In this document: positions 22,103 through 33,850 of the stretch, piece after piece
Layout of the letters: each line of letters begins with the position of its first letter
How positions within the stretch are numbered: position 1 is the stretch's first letter
Source: Isoetes taiwanensis
Lineage: Eukaryota; Streptophyta; Lycopodiopsida; Isoetales; Isoetaceae
Direction: 5' to 3'
NCBI GenBank assembly: GCA_021234155.1
Contig: JAJEKV010000038.1
Span: 13,484,213 to 13,548,212 of the forward strand
Length of the DNA: 64,000 nucleotides
Translations under genes and position numbers: made by a program
The notes under the pieces: generated by a model
Database searches by the model: none
Told to the model about the DNA's origin: nothing
The model's input: only the letters and a program-made list of their open reading frames with translations

Positions 22103-22841
22103 ATATGTGTGTAGTCTTTATTGAAGATGGCGTTATAAGTGGTCCTATTCAGTGAGGTGATTATTTTCTTTCATGTTGATTGTGTATAGACGATTCTGGT
22201 CATGACTATGACTGTGACATTGCCCTGCATTTCAGCGTGATAATGTCCAACTTGTATGTTTCTCTTCAGATTCAAGCTTTAATGCAATTAGTCTATCAAT
22301 TACTGGGGTGGAGATGCAGTGGTCTCTTAACCCAAAATATTTAAGAGTATGGTTATGTCCATCTACTTTAATTTGTCTCTACAACTTGGTAGCTTTATTT
22401 GAGAAATTGATGTCTCTTTTATGGTTGTAAGAAGAACATCTGCATTCAATGACGGCAACGACAATAGAAGCTGGAGCATACGTGTGTAGTCTTTATTGAA
22501 GATGACGTTATAAGTGGTCCTATTCAGTGAGGTGATTATTTTCTTTCATGTTGATTGTGTATAGACAATTCTAGTTGTGACTATGATTGTGACATTGCCC
22601 TGCATTTCAGAGTGATAATGTGCAGCTGGTATGTTTCTCTTCAGATTCAAGCTTTAGCGCAATTAGTCTATCAATTACTGGGGTGGAGACGCAGTGGTCT
22701 CTTGACCCAAAGCATTTAAGAGTACAGTTTGCTATATGATATTTGTAGTAATGATGATGCTAGCAACATGCAAAGAATACAAATCAACATCCGCTTTCAA
22801 ATCATTGGATCTTTCAATACCATTAAGCTACAGTGTCAACT

Positions 22842-23123
22842 ATGGATGGATTGACCAAGCCAGTAGTCACTTATTTAAAGGAAGTTCTACATTTAGCCAT
22901 TGAAGCTGCTCAATGTTCAGGTTTAAAGGAAAATATTCTTAGTCTAGTGTTGTTTCTAGTGGAACTGGATTACCAAAGTTTTGAGCAATCCAACCTTTTG
23001 AGCTGCCATGCTTTGATATTTGTAACATGCCTATGCCATTTCACTATTCAGGTCTTTCATTGGATGCCCACAACATATTTCTTTGCATTTATCCTCTCAA
23101 AGCGTAGTCAAATGCTTTACTAA
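22842..23123 (+). CDS. Unrecognised 93-codon open frame, copy 3
   Basis: Same frame as in copy 2, with one substitution (FLVELD for FPVELD). No additional information on function. Confidence 0.22.
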   Translation: MDGLTKPVVTYLKEVLHLAIEAAQCSGLKENILSLVLFLVELDYQSFEQSNLLSCHALIFVTCLCHFTIQVFHWMPTTYFFAFILSKRSQMLY

Positions 23124-24882
23124 GGTCCATGTGAAAGACTAATAGGTGAGATTTAAGACACGCAATTGGTGAAGGCTCACGTACAAGATCTTCCTAAGCA
23201 CATTGGTGATTATATCATTTGGCTTTTGGGTTAGTAATTCTTCTTATTAAATCAAATAGAATGTACAGATTGTGTTCCAAAAGGTGAATCATAATGTTCT
23301 TTAGCAGCTTGGCTCTAAACCGCATTTAAAAAAGCACATAGAGAATTGCTTCTATTTTATAACATCACATGTATCCACCCAATTCCATCACAAATGAAGG
23401 GTTAGGGAAGTTAATTTGAAGATAAACTTGATAATTGGTTTGCATAGCAACTTTCTAAGTACATTGGTAATGACATTTTGACTTTTAATTTCAAATTCTG
23501 TTTTGTTAAAACAGATAGAGTTTATAGTGTTGTCTTCTAATTAGAATATGCTAGATCATGATGTCTTAAAAATGTGCATGACCATAATCTTCTTAAAAAG
23601 CTAATCGTTTTGACTCAAGGGAAAGCGTATGCATCTCTATGTACCTTGATCCAACAACTTTTATTGCATTGCTTTTGGTATAAAGATCTACCATTCAAAG
23701 TCAATGTAGTTTAATAAACATTATGTTGTTGCATCGGGAATATATAACAACGATATTGTGGGAAACACTATAGCTTTAAGACATTGGTTTATGAAGGTCT
23801 TAAATACGATGGTATGGAGAGTCCAATGTTGCTTATATCAGTATCTTTCTCGTGTACATGTCCGTTCCAATATTTTTAGTAGAAAGCTTATTGTTATCTT
23901 CAATATCCAAAGGTCAACGAGGTTGTTTGTTCAATGTTTTTGGTAGCATGCTTATTATTATCTTCAAGATCCACTTGCGAGTAAGATGAAGTCATTCCAT
24001 TTATGTTTGATACTCAAATATTTACTCCCATTCTAGAGAACCACCACTTTCATACTTGGCCTTGGGTTTGCCAATTTTAAAATCCCATGACATGCAACCG
24101 ATAAGAAGATTGCATAGAAATTGCAAAGAGCAAGATATTACTACCGGATGTAAAGATCGGATACACTTTTTAATTTATTGTGACCATTTGGGAACAAGGT
24201 AGTCCAAAAGGTCTAACCATCTCATATGCATCATCGCTCGGTTCATACTTAAGGCATGTTGTTCATGGAATGAACATTTGTTGTTTGCTTAGCGTATATT
24301 GCAAGTAGCGCATAATTTTTTATGCGATGAAGACCGAATTAAGATAAATGTGGCAGCCTTTTAATGAATGCATTTGATTGGACATTATATAGGAAATGCC
24401 TATATGCGATATTTGTTAAATGTTGCACCTTTTCAAATGCTATATCGTGGATGCATCTAAATGTCGTGTTAACCTAAAGTGGTTTATCTTTACTTTTGCT
24501 ATAATGGATTTAGACGATAAACAAGAGGCTTGCTTAGACTCTTGCAATGTCCACGAAGAATATGTGCATCATAGAGATTTGTTTCTTTTAACACAATGCT
24601 ACATCGGTGGTTTATGACCTTTATTTCTATAATTTACAATCACTATTATAAGATTTTTATCAAATAATGCATTGCATATATATTGACAAAGCAATACCAT
24701 AATGTAAAATTACATTTCAACATAGTACACCTTGGTCTAAGTGGAAACTCTTTGGTTTCTCTATTTAAGTAAATGATTGCACCACCTTGGTTTTTCTATT
24801 AAAGAAAACTATCTCACCTTAGGTCACAATACATAATTATACATATGCATGCCAATCATATCCAAACAGTCACATATTTAGA

Positions 24883-24915
24883 TAGGGTTTAGGGTCTAGA
24901 ATTTAGGGTTTAGGG
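24883..24915 (+). repeat. Interstitial telomere-like repeats, copy 3
   Basis: Same degenerate TTTAGGG patch as in copy 1. Confidence 0.75.
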
Positions 24916-25693
24916 CCTTAGAGTTCAAGAAAGAACACCAAGGATGTACCATGCATCTCATAGATGAAACATGCAATGCTATCAATCATGTCATCACAAC
25001 ACACATTTAGGGTTTGGGATGTATGATTAGATAGGACATCATCATGACTATGTGTCGAGCATCATAAAGACAAAGATAATTTCAAAGGGTGGACTCGCCA
25101 GATTCCATTTTTCTCAAGACAATTTGGTTTATAAGCTTGAATTTTATGTTAAAAATAAGGTTCACCAATAGGCCATTATTCGGGGCAAAGGGTTGGTGAG
25201 TTTGCTATGGCAACTCAGTTTAGCAAGGGAGCCAGTTTTTTACTTCTTGTAAGGGCCTACATATGAACTTTCTCCTATGCAGGGGACAATAATTCTAGCC
25301 GTCCGATGGTTGCCTGCCATGGATCACAATCCCAGGACCGACATCATAGGCTGCCCGACTTACGTCATAGGATCCTTTTGAATTTAAGATGGACTTGAAA
25401 TGGGAAAAATGTTCCTCTACCCGAACACTACGAAACCAAAACAAATAAATAAGTATGGTCACATCACATTTATATTGCAATAGGGACATATTAAATGCAA
25501 TTCAGACTGACCATGCATTAAAAATGCGACTTCCACAAAACCGTAAATGCAAAACTGTATGGATCCATTCCGCCTATGCCTACTTCATGCTTTCTATTAT
25601 TCCTATGCATTCCAAGCTAATAACCAACACTCCATTACATCTATACACGGCGACACTCCATTACGTCTACCCATTCCACACGTCTATGACTGA

Positions 25694-25723
25694 TGCCCGG
25701 CATTGCCGGGCACACGTTTCTAG
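25694..25723 (+). mobile_element. Helitron-like 3' terminus, copy 3
   Basis: Hairpin 25694-25712, CTAG at 25720-25723, then T. Copy 3 breaks off about 115 bp further on. Confidence 0.6.
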
Positions 25724-25837
25724 TTTTATAGTCTTTTAATAAACCTTAAGGTTTTAGCTGTAGCTTGGCCATCAAAGTGGAGGTTAGAATCGACGGTCTA
25801 TCTCATCATTATTCATGCTACAAAACGATTGGATGAC

Positions 25838-26527
25838 ATCAAACCGAGGAAGCACTGATGTCAGCGTGTAGAGCAACGGAATCGAGGATGAGACACTCTA
25901 AACATTGTTGTTGTTTTTTTCCTTCCTTCATATTTTCTTTGTGTTTGTTGTTTATGGGATAGTTGTTTCCGTCATACTTTAGATCAGGGCAGGACATTGT
26001 TTTATAGTGTAAAAGAAGTAGGTTATTGTTATCTACATTCCATTAATATCTACATCTACATTCCATTTGCTCTTTAATGCTGTGGACTAATGTGTTGAGC
26101 CAATGCATAGTGAGCAGCTTTGCAGTTGCAATGACCTGCCACGTGAATATTCAAGAAGAGAAGGAACAATTTAACGATGAAAATAGCAGTATAATATCTC
26201 ATCAATTTGGTGATTCGAGTAGCAGTATAATACCTTATCAATCAATCTAGGTAGCTTCCATGCAACTCTGGGCTGAAGGATACAACTTCCGCAAGATCAA
26301 CACTTGTCTCATGCAATATTTTAAAATGTTGTCAGCCTCTTTTCTGGCAATTAGTTCGGCATCTGGAAATGCGTACTAAACTGCATTATGGGATTTTGGA
26401 CAGAGACCAGAGTGAAGCCAGTGATATAAGGGGTTAATAAGAGTGGCTATCTGCTTGATATGGTTATATCCATCTACATGCCTTTTATTTGTAATTATTG
26501 TCATTATCTATGAATGAGGTATTATTG
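25838..26527. other. Unrelated spacer replacing the copy 3 LRR part
   Basis: About 690 bp with no counterpart in the tandem unit. It contains one short ATG open frame (26077-26250, listed separately) and T-rich stretches. A 16-bp match, GCAGCTTTGCAGTTGC (near 26113), is shared with the other unrelated spacer at about 49925. Confidence 0.6.
26077..26250 (+). CDS. Short open frame, 57 aa, unrecognised
   Basis: ATG to TAG, starting MLWTNVLSQCIVSS and ending in a hydrophilic Ser/Ile-rich part with SSIISHQFGDSSSSIIPYQ. TAG is followed directly by GTAGCT, so the frame could instead be an exon running into an intron. No domain is recognised and there are no neighbours to support it. Confidence 0.15.
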   Translation: MLWTNVLSQCIVSSFAVAMTCHVNIQEEKEQFNDENSSIISHQFGDSSSSIIPYQSI

Positions 26528-26760
26528 GCTTTAATTTGTCTCTAAAACTTGGTAGCTTTATTTGAGAAATTGATGTCTCTTTTATGGTTGTAAGAAGAAG
26601 ATCTACATTCAATGACAGCAACAACAACAGAAGCTGGAGCATACGTACATGCTTGAAGATATGTGGTGCCTGCAGACAGCCTTTGTGCTCCTCTCAAATG
26701 TCCGCATTAAAATTACTAATTGTAAGTTGCAAATTGCAGCTTTAGGCAAAATTGTATAAT

Positions 26761-26967
26761 AGATAGTAGTTTTAACGTCACGCCACTAGGCAGCATCCAA
26801 CTGGACATACATTGCTCGGTTGGGCCCTGCCCCCAACCACCTTACATTGCGTCTGTTGGGATTTGACCCCCCAACAGTACCGAGTGCGATTCTGGGCGGT
26901 CTCGAACTCGAGACCACATTGCTAAGGAACTAGTGTGTTACCACTAGACCAAACGCCCAGACGCACA
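26761..26967 (-). mobile_element. tRNA-derived SINE (207 bp) in copy 3b
   Basis: Inserted at the ATAAT of the unit (26756-26760), which recurs at 26968-26972. All other copies have the empty site. Read on the minus strand, the head has an A box TGGTCTAGTGG that fits TRGYNNARNNG exactly and, after about 35 nt, a B box AGTTCGAGACC differing from GGTTCGANNCC by one base. These are RNA polymerase III internal promoter elements. The body continues for about 130 bp to an AT-rich tail. It encodes nothing and depends on a partner LINE. Confidence 0.82.
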
Positions 26968-28645
26968 ATAATGAAAGCTGCACAATATGTGTGTAGTCTT
27001 TATTGAAGATGGCATTATAAGTGGTCCTATTCAGTGAGGTGATTATTTTCTTTCATGTTGATTGCGTATAGACAATTCTGGTTGTGACTATGATTGTGGC
27101 ATTGCCCTGCATTTCAGAGTGATAATGTGCAGCTGGTATGTTTCTCTTCAGATTCAAGCTTTAACGCAATTAATCTATCAATTATTGGGGTGGAGATGCA
27201 GTGGGCTCTTGACCCAAAATATTTGGGAGTACAGTTTGCTATATGATATTTGTAGCAATGATGATGCTGGCAACATGCAAAGAATACAAATCAACATCCG
27301 CTTTCAAATCATCGGATCTTTCAATACCATTAAGCTACAGCGTCAACTATGGATGGATTGACCAAGCCAGTAGTCATTTATTTGAAGGAAATTCTACATT
27401 CAGTCATTGAAGCTGCAAGGGGAGCATTTTAGTTCACTGTTCAGGTTTAAAGGAAAATATTCTTAGTGTAGAGCTGTTTCCAGTGGAACTGGATTAGCAA
27501 AGTTTTGAGCAATCCAAACTTTTGAGCTGTCATGCTTTGATATTTGTAACATGCCCATGCCATTTCACTATCCAGGTATTTCATTAGATGCTCACAACAT
27601 ATTTCTTTGCATTTATCCTCTCAAAGCACAGTCAAATGCTTTACTAAGGTCCATGTGAAAGACCAATAGGTGAGATTTAAGACACGCAATTAGTGACGGC
27701 TCACGTACAAGATCTTCCTAAGCACATTGGTGATTATATCATTTGGCTTTTTGGGTTAGTAATCCATTTTGTTAAATTAGATAGAATGTACAGATTGTTT
27801 TCCAACTAGAATTATAATGTTCCCTAGCAGTTGGCTCTAAAGTAGCATTTAAAAAAAGCACATAGAGAATTGCTTCTATTTTATAACACTGCACATGCAC
27901 CCCCCAATTCCATCACAACAGGAAGGGTTAAGGAAGTTAATTTGAAGATAAACTTGATAATTGGTTTCTAAGTACATTGATAATGACATTTTGACTTTTA
28001 ATTTCAAAATCTGTTTTGTTAAAATAAATAGAGTTTATAGTGTTGTCTTCCAATTAGACTATGCTGGATCATGATATTTTAAAAATGTGCATGACCATAA
28101 TCTTCTTAAAAAGCTAATTGTTTTGACTCAAGTGAAAGCAAAAGTGCATCTCTATGTACCTTGATCCAACAACTTTTATTGCATTGCTTTTGGTATAACG
28201 ATCTATCATTCAAAGTCAATGTAGTTTAATAAACATTATGTTGTTGCATCAGAGAATATATAACAACAATATTGTGGGAAATACAATAGCTTTAAGACAT
28301 TGGTTTATGAAGGTCTTAAATACAGATGGTATGGAGAATCCAATGTTGTTTATACCGCCTCTTTTCTCGTGTACATGTTTGTTCCAATTTTTTAGTAGAA
28401 AAAGCTTTTTGTTATCTTCAAGATCCAGTCCAGTGTCAACGAGGTTGTTTGTTCAATGTTTTTGGTAGCATGCTTATTATTATCTTCAAGATCCACTTGC
28501 GAGTAAGATGAAGTCGGTCCATTTATGTTTGATACTCAAATATTTACTCCCATTCTAGAGAACCACCACTTCATACTTGGCCCTGGTTTTGCCAATTTTA
28601 AATCCCATGACATGCAAAGATTGCATAGAAATTGCAATAGCAAGA

Positions 28646-29443
28646 TTTTTTTTTTCTTGAAGGACTTGAGCCTTTATTATCCAGAGAAAGTTGCAGAGTA
28701 CAATGGGGACTAATAACTCAGTGGAGAGAATGTCCACCAGAGCAAAACCACCCCACTCAAATACAACATCTAAACAATAATGAAGAGCAAGCAAAAACTC
28801 ATAAGTAAGTATGAATCAAGATAGTGCTCCCAAAATACGGCTCTTCACCTCATTAGCAATTGATGAGCACCTAATGCTTTGACAATTCATTGTTGGGCAT
28901 CAAGAAGGACCTCGCATCCCGAACAAGCAAGACCTTTGAATATGAGAAGATTCCTTCTTTTCCAAATGGACCGAGATGATCCATGCGCGTAAGCCAAATG
29001 AAATGCCCTTTTGCCAAATTATCCCAACTACTTGGATAAACCGCTAATAACACCGGCTATTCAAATTGCAATGAAAGAGGCCTTGAAGCCACAACCAAGC
29101 ATGTCCGACATGTCTACATTGAAGAAGCAATGCTCAATTGTCTCGGCCCCTCTGCGTGCACATAAGGGACAAAGTGCATTACCTCCTCTGGACGAAATCG
29201 CATTACCGTAATATTTTACGCTGCATAACAACGATGAGTGACTTGCCACCATAAAACGTATACTTTGGGATGGAGTAGTTTATCCCATACCCACTTCTAT
29301 ACTTGCTCATCGATCCCCGGAATGACCAAAGGCCACTTGACGAAGGAGGCAAGACGCCAAAGATCAAGCAAGACCTTGTACATGGAATTCACCAACTTAT
29401 CTCGCTTTGACATGCTCATGAACTACCCACGGCCGGACCTCGA
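28646..29443 (-). mobile_element. 5'-truncated LINE fragment, minus strand
   Basis: Begins on the plus strand with a T10 run (28646-28655), the poly(A) tail of a minus-strand element. It replaces about 20 bp of unit sequence. At 29252-29061 (minus) it encodes CPLCARRGAETIEHCFF, the zinc-binding segment found at the end of plant non-LTR reverse transcriptases (zf-RVT). Further downstream frames (WDNLAKGHFIW) belong to the same C-terminal part. Stops and frameshifts are present. No clear target duplication was found. Confidence 0.65.
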
Positions 29444-29886
29444 TGTAGAGATGGATACACTTTTTAATTTATTGTGACCATTTGGGAACAAGGTAGTCCA
29501 AAAGGTCTAACTAAATTTCCATATGCATGCCGATCGGTTCATACTTAAGGCATGTTGTTCATGGATTGAACATTTGTTGCTGTTGCGTGCATATTGCAAG
29601 TAGCAGATACTTTTTTGCCAATGAAGACCTGGAATTAAGATAAATCATGTGGCAGCTTTTAATGAATGCATTTGATTGGACATTATATAGGAAATGCCTA
29701 TTTGCAGATATTTGTTAAATGTTGCAGCCTTTTCAAATGCTATATCGTGGATGCATCTAAATGTCGTGTTACTTAACCTAAAGTGGATTATCTTTACTTT
29801 TGTTATAATGGATTTTGACGATAAACAAGAGGCTTGCTTAGACTCTTGCAATTTCCGCGAAGAATAATGTGCATCATAGAGATTTG

Positions 29887-30276
29887 CTTCTCAGAGGGAC
29901 TAGTTTCTCAGTACAGGAGGACCTCTCCCCTCTTCAATTGTGTAACCGTAAGGAGGAGCTCTGCAAGGTGAGGGTAGCCCGCCTGCAAAAGAAATGGGCA
30001 GTGTACAGGGGAGGCGCAGCAATTATTCTAGATCAATGGCCTTCCAATCCTTGGATTGGCTATGTCTAGATAATTTTAGAAGCATAAATTTATCACTAGC
30101 ATTAGCATTATCTTCTTTTATTCTTGGTAGCCTTTTAATATTTGGTTATTGTATTTGGTGATGGGGCCTAGTCCCCAGGTTTTACATGGGCTGTTGCCCT
30201 TGCATGTGCCGTCCCATAACCCGTTGGGTTCCCGTGGACGTAAAAATTCTTATCTTATCTTATCTTATCTTATCTT
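29887..30276 (+). mobile_element. Element with (TTATC)n tail in copy 3b
   Basis: About 390 bp inserted into the KQEACLDSC open stretch, after GATTTG (29886). It ends in four to five TTATC/CTTAT repeats (30249-30276) before unit sequence resumes at AACACAATGC. Short tandem repeats in place of poly(A) mark the 3' end of some plant non-LTR elements. The 3' region has a GC-rich block (CCCGTTGGGTTCCCGTGG). A 66-codon open frame at its 5' side is not recognised. Confidence 0.55.
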
Positions 30277-30572
30277 TTAACACAATGCTACATCGGTGGT
30301 TTATGACCTTTATTTCTATAATTTACAATCACTATTATAAGATTTTTATTAAATAATGCATTGTATATATATTGACAAAGCAATACCTTAATGTAAACTT
30401 TTTTTCAACACACAGTACACCTTGGTCTAAGTGGAAACTCCTTGCTTTCTCTATTTAAGTAAATAGTTGCACCACCTTGATTTTTCTATTAAAGAAAACT
30501 ATCTCACCTTAGGTCACAGTACATAATTATACATATGCGTGCCAACCATATCCAAAAAATCACATATTTAGA

Positions 30573-30613
30573 TAGGGTTTAGGGTCTAAAATTTTGGGTT
30601 TAGGGCTTTAGGG
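30573..30613 (+). repeat. Interstitial telomere-like repeats, copy 3b
   Basis: Slightly longer and more diverged patch (includes TTTTGGGTTTAGGG), in line with the older age of this partial copy. Confidence 0.72.
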
Positions 30614-31170
30614 TTCAAGAAAGAACACAAAGGATGTACCATGCATCTCATAGATGAAACATGCAATGCTATCAATCATGTCATCACAACACACATTTAG
30701 AGTTTGGGATGTGTGATTAGATAGGACATCATCATGACTATGTGTCGAGCATCATAAAGACAGAGATAATTTCAAAGGATGGACTCGCCAGATTCCATTT
30801 TTCTCAAGACAATTTGGTTTATAAGCTTGAATTTTATGTTAGGAATAAGGTTCACCAATAGGCCATTATTCGGGGCAAAGGGTAGGTGAGTCTGCTAGGG
30901 CAACTCAGTTTAGCAGGGGAGCCAGTTTTTCACTTCTTGTAAGGACCTACATGTGAACTTTCTCCTATGCATGGGACAAAAATTCTAGCCGTTCGATGGT
31001 TGCCTGCCATGGATCATAATCCCAGGACCGACATCATAGGTTGGCCGACTTATGTCATAGGATACTTTTGAATTTAAGATGGGCTTGAAATGGGCAAAAC
31101 ATTCCTCTACCTGAACACTACGAAACCAAAACAAATAAATAAGTGTGGTCACATCACATTTATATTGCAA

Positions 31171-32211
31171 TTGCTGGGCTTTTCTTTGGGATTAAATTTC
31201 AAAGTTCATAAATATATGATTAAGAATGTTAATTGGCATATTGTCGTTTGTTAAAATAGAAGTTCAAAATTCTCCTTATACAGTAATTTTTTTATTGAGT
31301 TTAAAGAAAACAAGGAGGTTTTAAAATGTCCAGAGCACTCATCTTGCATTGATCATACAGGTATGATACCCCCGCAAGACGACATGTGAAGTCGACACAT
31401 ATTCATCTATTTAATCCTTATTGGAACTCTTACACTGTTTAAAGTGACATCCACTCTTGGATATCATGGAACATTCTCGTTGCATATTGCATATTTTCAA
31501 TTATGATTATTGAATGTCAACATTTGTCGTTGACTGCCAACATTTTGCCGATGATTTTTTGTAGACAGGCATTGATGATGCCTAGAGGGTAACAATAGAG
31601 GCTCTATATGGGTGCATCATCTATTAGATCTTCCTGCAAATGGGAACTTATAGAGGTCAATGCTTTTATATGAGTTATAGAATATTACTAAGCGGGGAAT
31701 TGCCGTGCAAAACTGGGGTCAATGTCAAATTGAGAACCTGCAAAAGCCTAGATGGTATGCTCTATCCTATCCATGCATATACACCAACATTTGCTTACTT
31801 TGTGCATGCAATACAATTCCATGCAACTTGATGGTGAATGTTTAGGATTTATTGATTTCATTTTATACATCAATGTTGAAATGATTTGCAAGTTCACATT
31901 TTCACATATGAGAATAATTTGCCATTTTTAACTCAATCACCTATCTTATCCCCAAGCTATAGTTATCGATGAAAATATTATTACAACTTCATTATAACAA
32001 AAATGTTCAAATGTGCTTCATTATAACAAAAATGTTCAAATGCGCTTTTAGATTATAGCAATACCTCTGACTTACATCAACATCATATAATACAATCACA
32101 AACTGTAGGTTCTTGGGAGAGATATTTTGTGGTCCCTTTCATAGCAACCTTCACAACTGTGGTCTTGTTAAATTTAATAGAGTTACATTGGACAAGGGGT
32201 GCATTGAGAAC
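31171..32211. other. Spacer upstream of the LINE, no gene seen
   Basis: AT-rich DNA unrelated to the tandem unit. It includes a 29-bp direct duplication, CTTCATTATAACAAAAATGT and following, at 31987-32015 and 32016-32044. No convincing coding region. Confidence 0.6.
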
Positions 32212-32228
32212 ATACTATCTTGCAACTC

Positions 32229-32914
32229 ATAGTGATATCCTTCCGCCATCCACTAGGTGGTCCCTTCAGCTTTCACCTCCTAATTGGAGACGTATGTGGA
32301 CTTGGGCTTGGGATAAACTACTCCATCCTAAGGTGGCTGTGCTTTGGTGGCAGATTCTTCACAGATGTCCTCGTGTGAACGTGCTTGTCCACAGATTTGA
32401 TCCTCGAGTGTCGCAATTCCTCCATCGGTGGTGCAAGCAAAGGGACGAGACCATTGAGCATTGTTTCTTTTATGTGTTCATCTCCAAATTGCTTGGTCTT
32501 GGCCGCTTTTCATGTGACATTGACAAGTCGCTAGTGCTTCGGGTCAGTTTATCCTGGATACTTGGAATAAGTTATGAGCCAAGCATTTCATTTAGCATCG
32601 ATGGTTGTTATGGTCCATCCGGAAGCGCCAGAAAGACCGCCTTCATCTTTCGTGGTTTGATATTCCTTCTGCAGTTGTCCTCCAAGACGCACAAGCTAGA
32701 ATTGTTAAGGCTTACCATTGCTCTTCGCTTGCTCCTGCCAAGCGACAGTTGATATTTGAGTCCTATTTGAGTGTGTTGTCTTATGCATAGGCTGGTGGTT
32801 CTACTCAGTGGATCATGATTATCCTCTGAGACTTTATTCCCGCCTCTGCATTTGTATTTTTGCTTTTTGGCTTGGAGTTTCAATAAAGTTTGTCGTCCTT
32901 CAAAAAAAAAAAAA
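32229..32914 (+). mobile_element. 5'-truncated LINE with 17-bp target duplication
   Basis: Flanked by the perfect direct repeat ATACTATCTTGCAACTC (32212-32228 and 32915-32931). It ends in AATAAA (32882-32887) and an A13 tail (32902-32914). It encodes only the C-terminal end of a plant LINE ORF2, with the zinc-binding segment WDKLLHPKVAVLWWQILHRC and later DETIEHCFF. A frameshift near 32600 moves the final part, RLHLSWFDIPSAVVLQDAQ to SYLSVLSYA, into another frame. Target-primed reverse transcription leaves exactly this structure: 5' truncation, poly(A) and a long target duplication. Confidence 0.92.
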
Positions 32915-32931
32915 ATACTATCTTGCAACTC

Positions 32932-33850
32932 GACATGAATTCCAAATAAATCACATGCAAAAAGGTCCTATGCTATTGGATCTAATCTACAAAGTTCTAA
33001 ATCGCTAAGCACATATGGTCCATTTCAAATACTTACATTGACTATGCATGAAGGTTGGTTCATTACCTCAAACCTATTGTTAATTGACACTTTTAGCATT
33101 TCCAACAGGATAAATCAAATAGAAATTTACATTTGAAGCTTATAAACAGAGACACACGTTGATACATTTTATATCCTATGTATTACAAGAACAAAGGAAG
33201 TCTGTAATAAAGGAAAAGGAAGAAAATTAAGTAGTGGAAGAGACCTATGAAATAGAAGCCGCTTGAGCAGGGGTTGTGCATGGACAACCTATCCTTTGGA
33301 CTTATTTAGAGATTTAGAATCATTTCTTTTCCGCTCTTTAAGGCCATACGTAATTAAGTAGGCCAAAAAGCCGGGTATAAAGTTTTAAAAAATTCTTATG
33401 ACTTTACTCATTCTCCAAACCGCAATGTTTGGCGTCCAAGTTTCAGAATCACCATGAAGTGCATTTGGCATCCCTAAGGATATCCGAATGCAAAAATAAA
33501 ACGTGACTTCGTAAAAGAAAGGAAGGGCAGAGATGTAGACATGTCATTATAAAGAGTAAGGCAAAGCAGAGTATGGCGAAGTAGAGTATGTAGAAACGAT
33601 AGAAAATACAAGAGAAATCTAACTAATTTTTGAGGATATCAACATGGCATCACAGCTTCTTGATTCGAACCGAAAGGGACAAGGTCTTTGTCCGATTCAA
33701 ATTTCCCCTTGGTAGCTAGATCGATTTCAAAGAGCTACAAGAAAACAACAAGGATGCTTGAAATGGCATTCCATCCAGCCCCCACGTCCAAGTAAGTCGA
33801 TTAAGGAATGGTAATGCATGGGTATAACTTTAAAGTTGCTGAGATAAATA
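32932..33850. other. Spacer between LINE and PPR pseudogene
   Basis: No gene, repeat or promoter that I can support. Purine-rich around 33180-33240. Confidence 0.5.

Larger units (their letters stand above)
18174..25837. repeat. Tandem unit, copy 3, truncated before the LRR part
   Basis: Third copy, in direct orientation. It follows copies 1 and 2 down to the sequence just after the Helitron-like end and then breaks off at about 25837 into unrelated DNA, so the LRR pseudogene is missing. It contains a badly scrambled stretch in the Dof-like gene (about 19880-20030), and error-like indels are dense at 21540-21740 and 23300-24330. Confidence 0.88.
26528..31170. repeat. Partial tandem unit 3b with several retroelement insertions
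   Basis: Direct-orientation partial copy equivalent to copy 2 positions of about 13384-16620: exon-like pieces, telomere-like patch, and flank up to the start of the Helitron-like part. It is visibly more diverged from copies 1-4 by ordinary substitutions than they are from one another, so it is older. It is interrupted by a SINE (26761-26967), a minus-strand LINE fragment (28646-29443) and an element with a TTATC tail (29887-30276). Homology stops at about 31170, where the non-repeat spacer begins. Confidence 0.85.

Noticed and set aside
23300-24330. Frameshifts in copy 3 exon-like pieces as evidence of pseudogenisation
   Set aside because: Changes are concentrated at CAG/CTG and look like call errors, so they cannot be used as evidence of loss of function.
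26899-26951. Possible tRNA gene on the minus strand
   Set aside because: A and B boxes are present, but no cloverleaf stems or anticodon arm can be folded convincingly. Position and boundaries fit a SINE.
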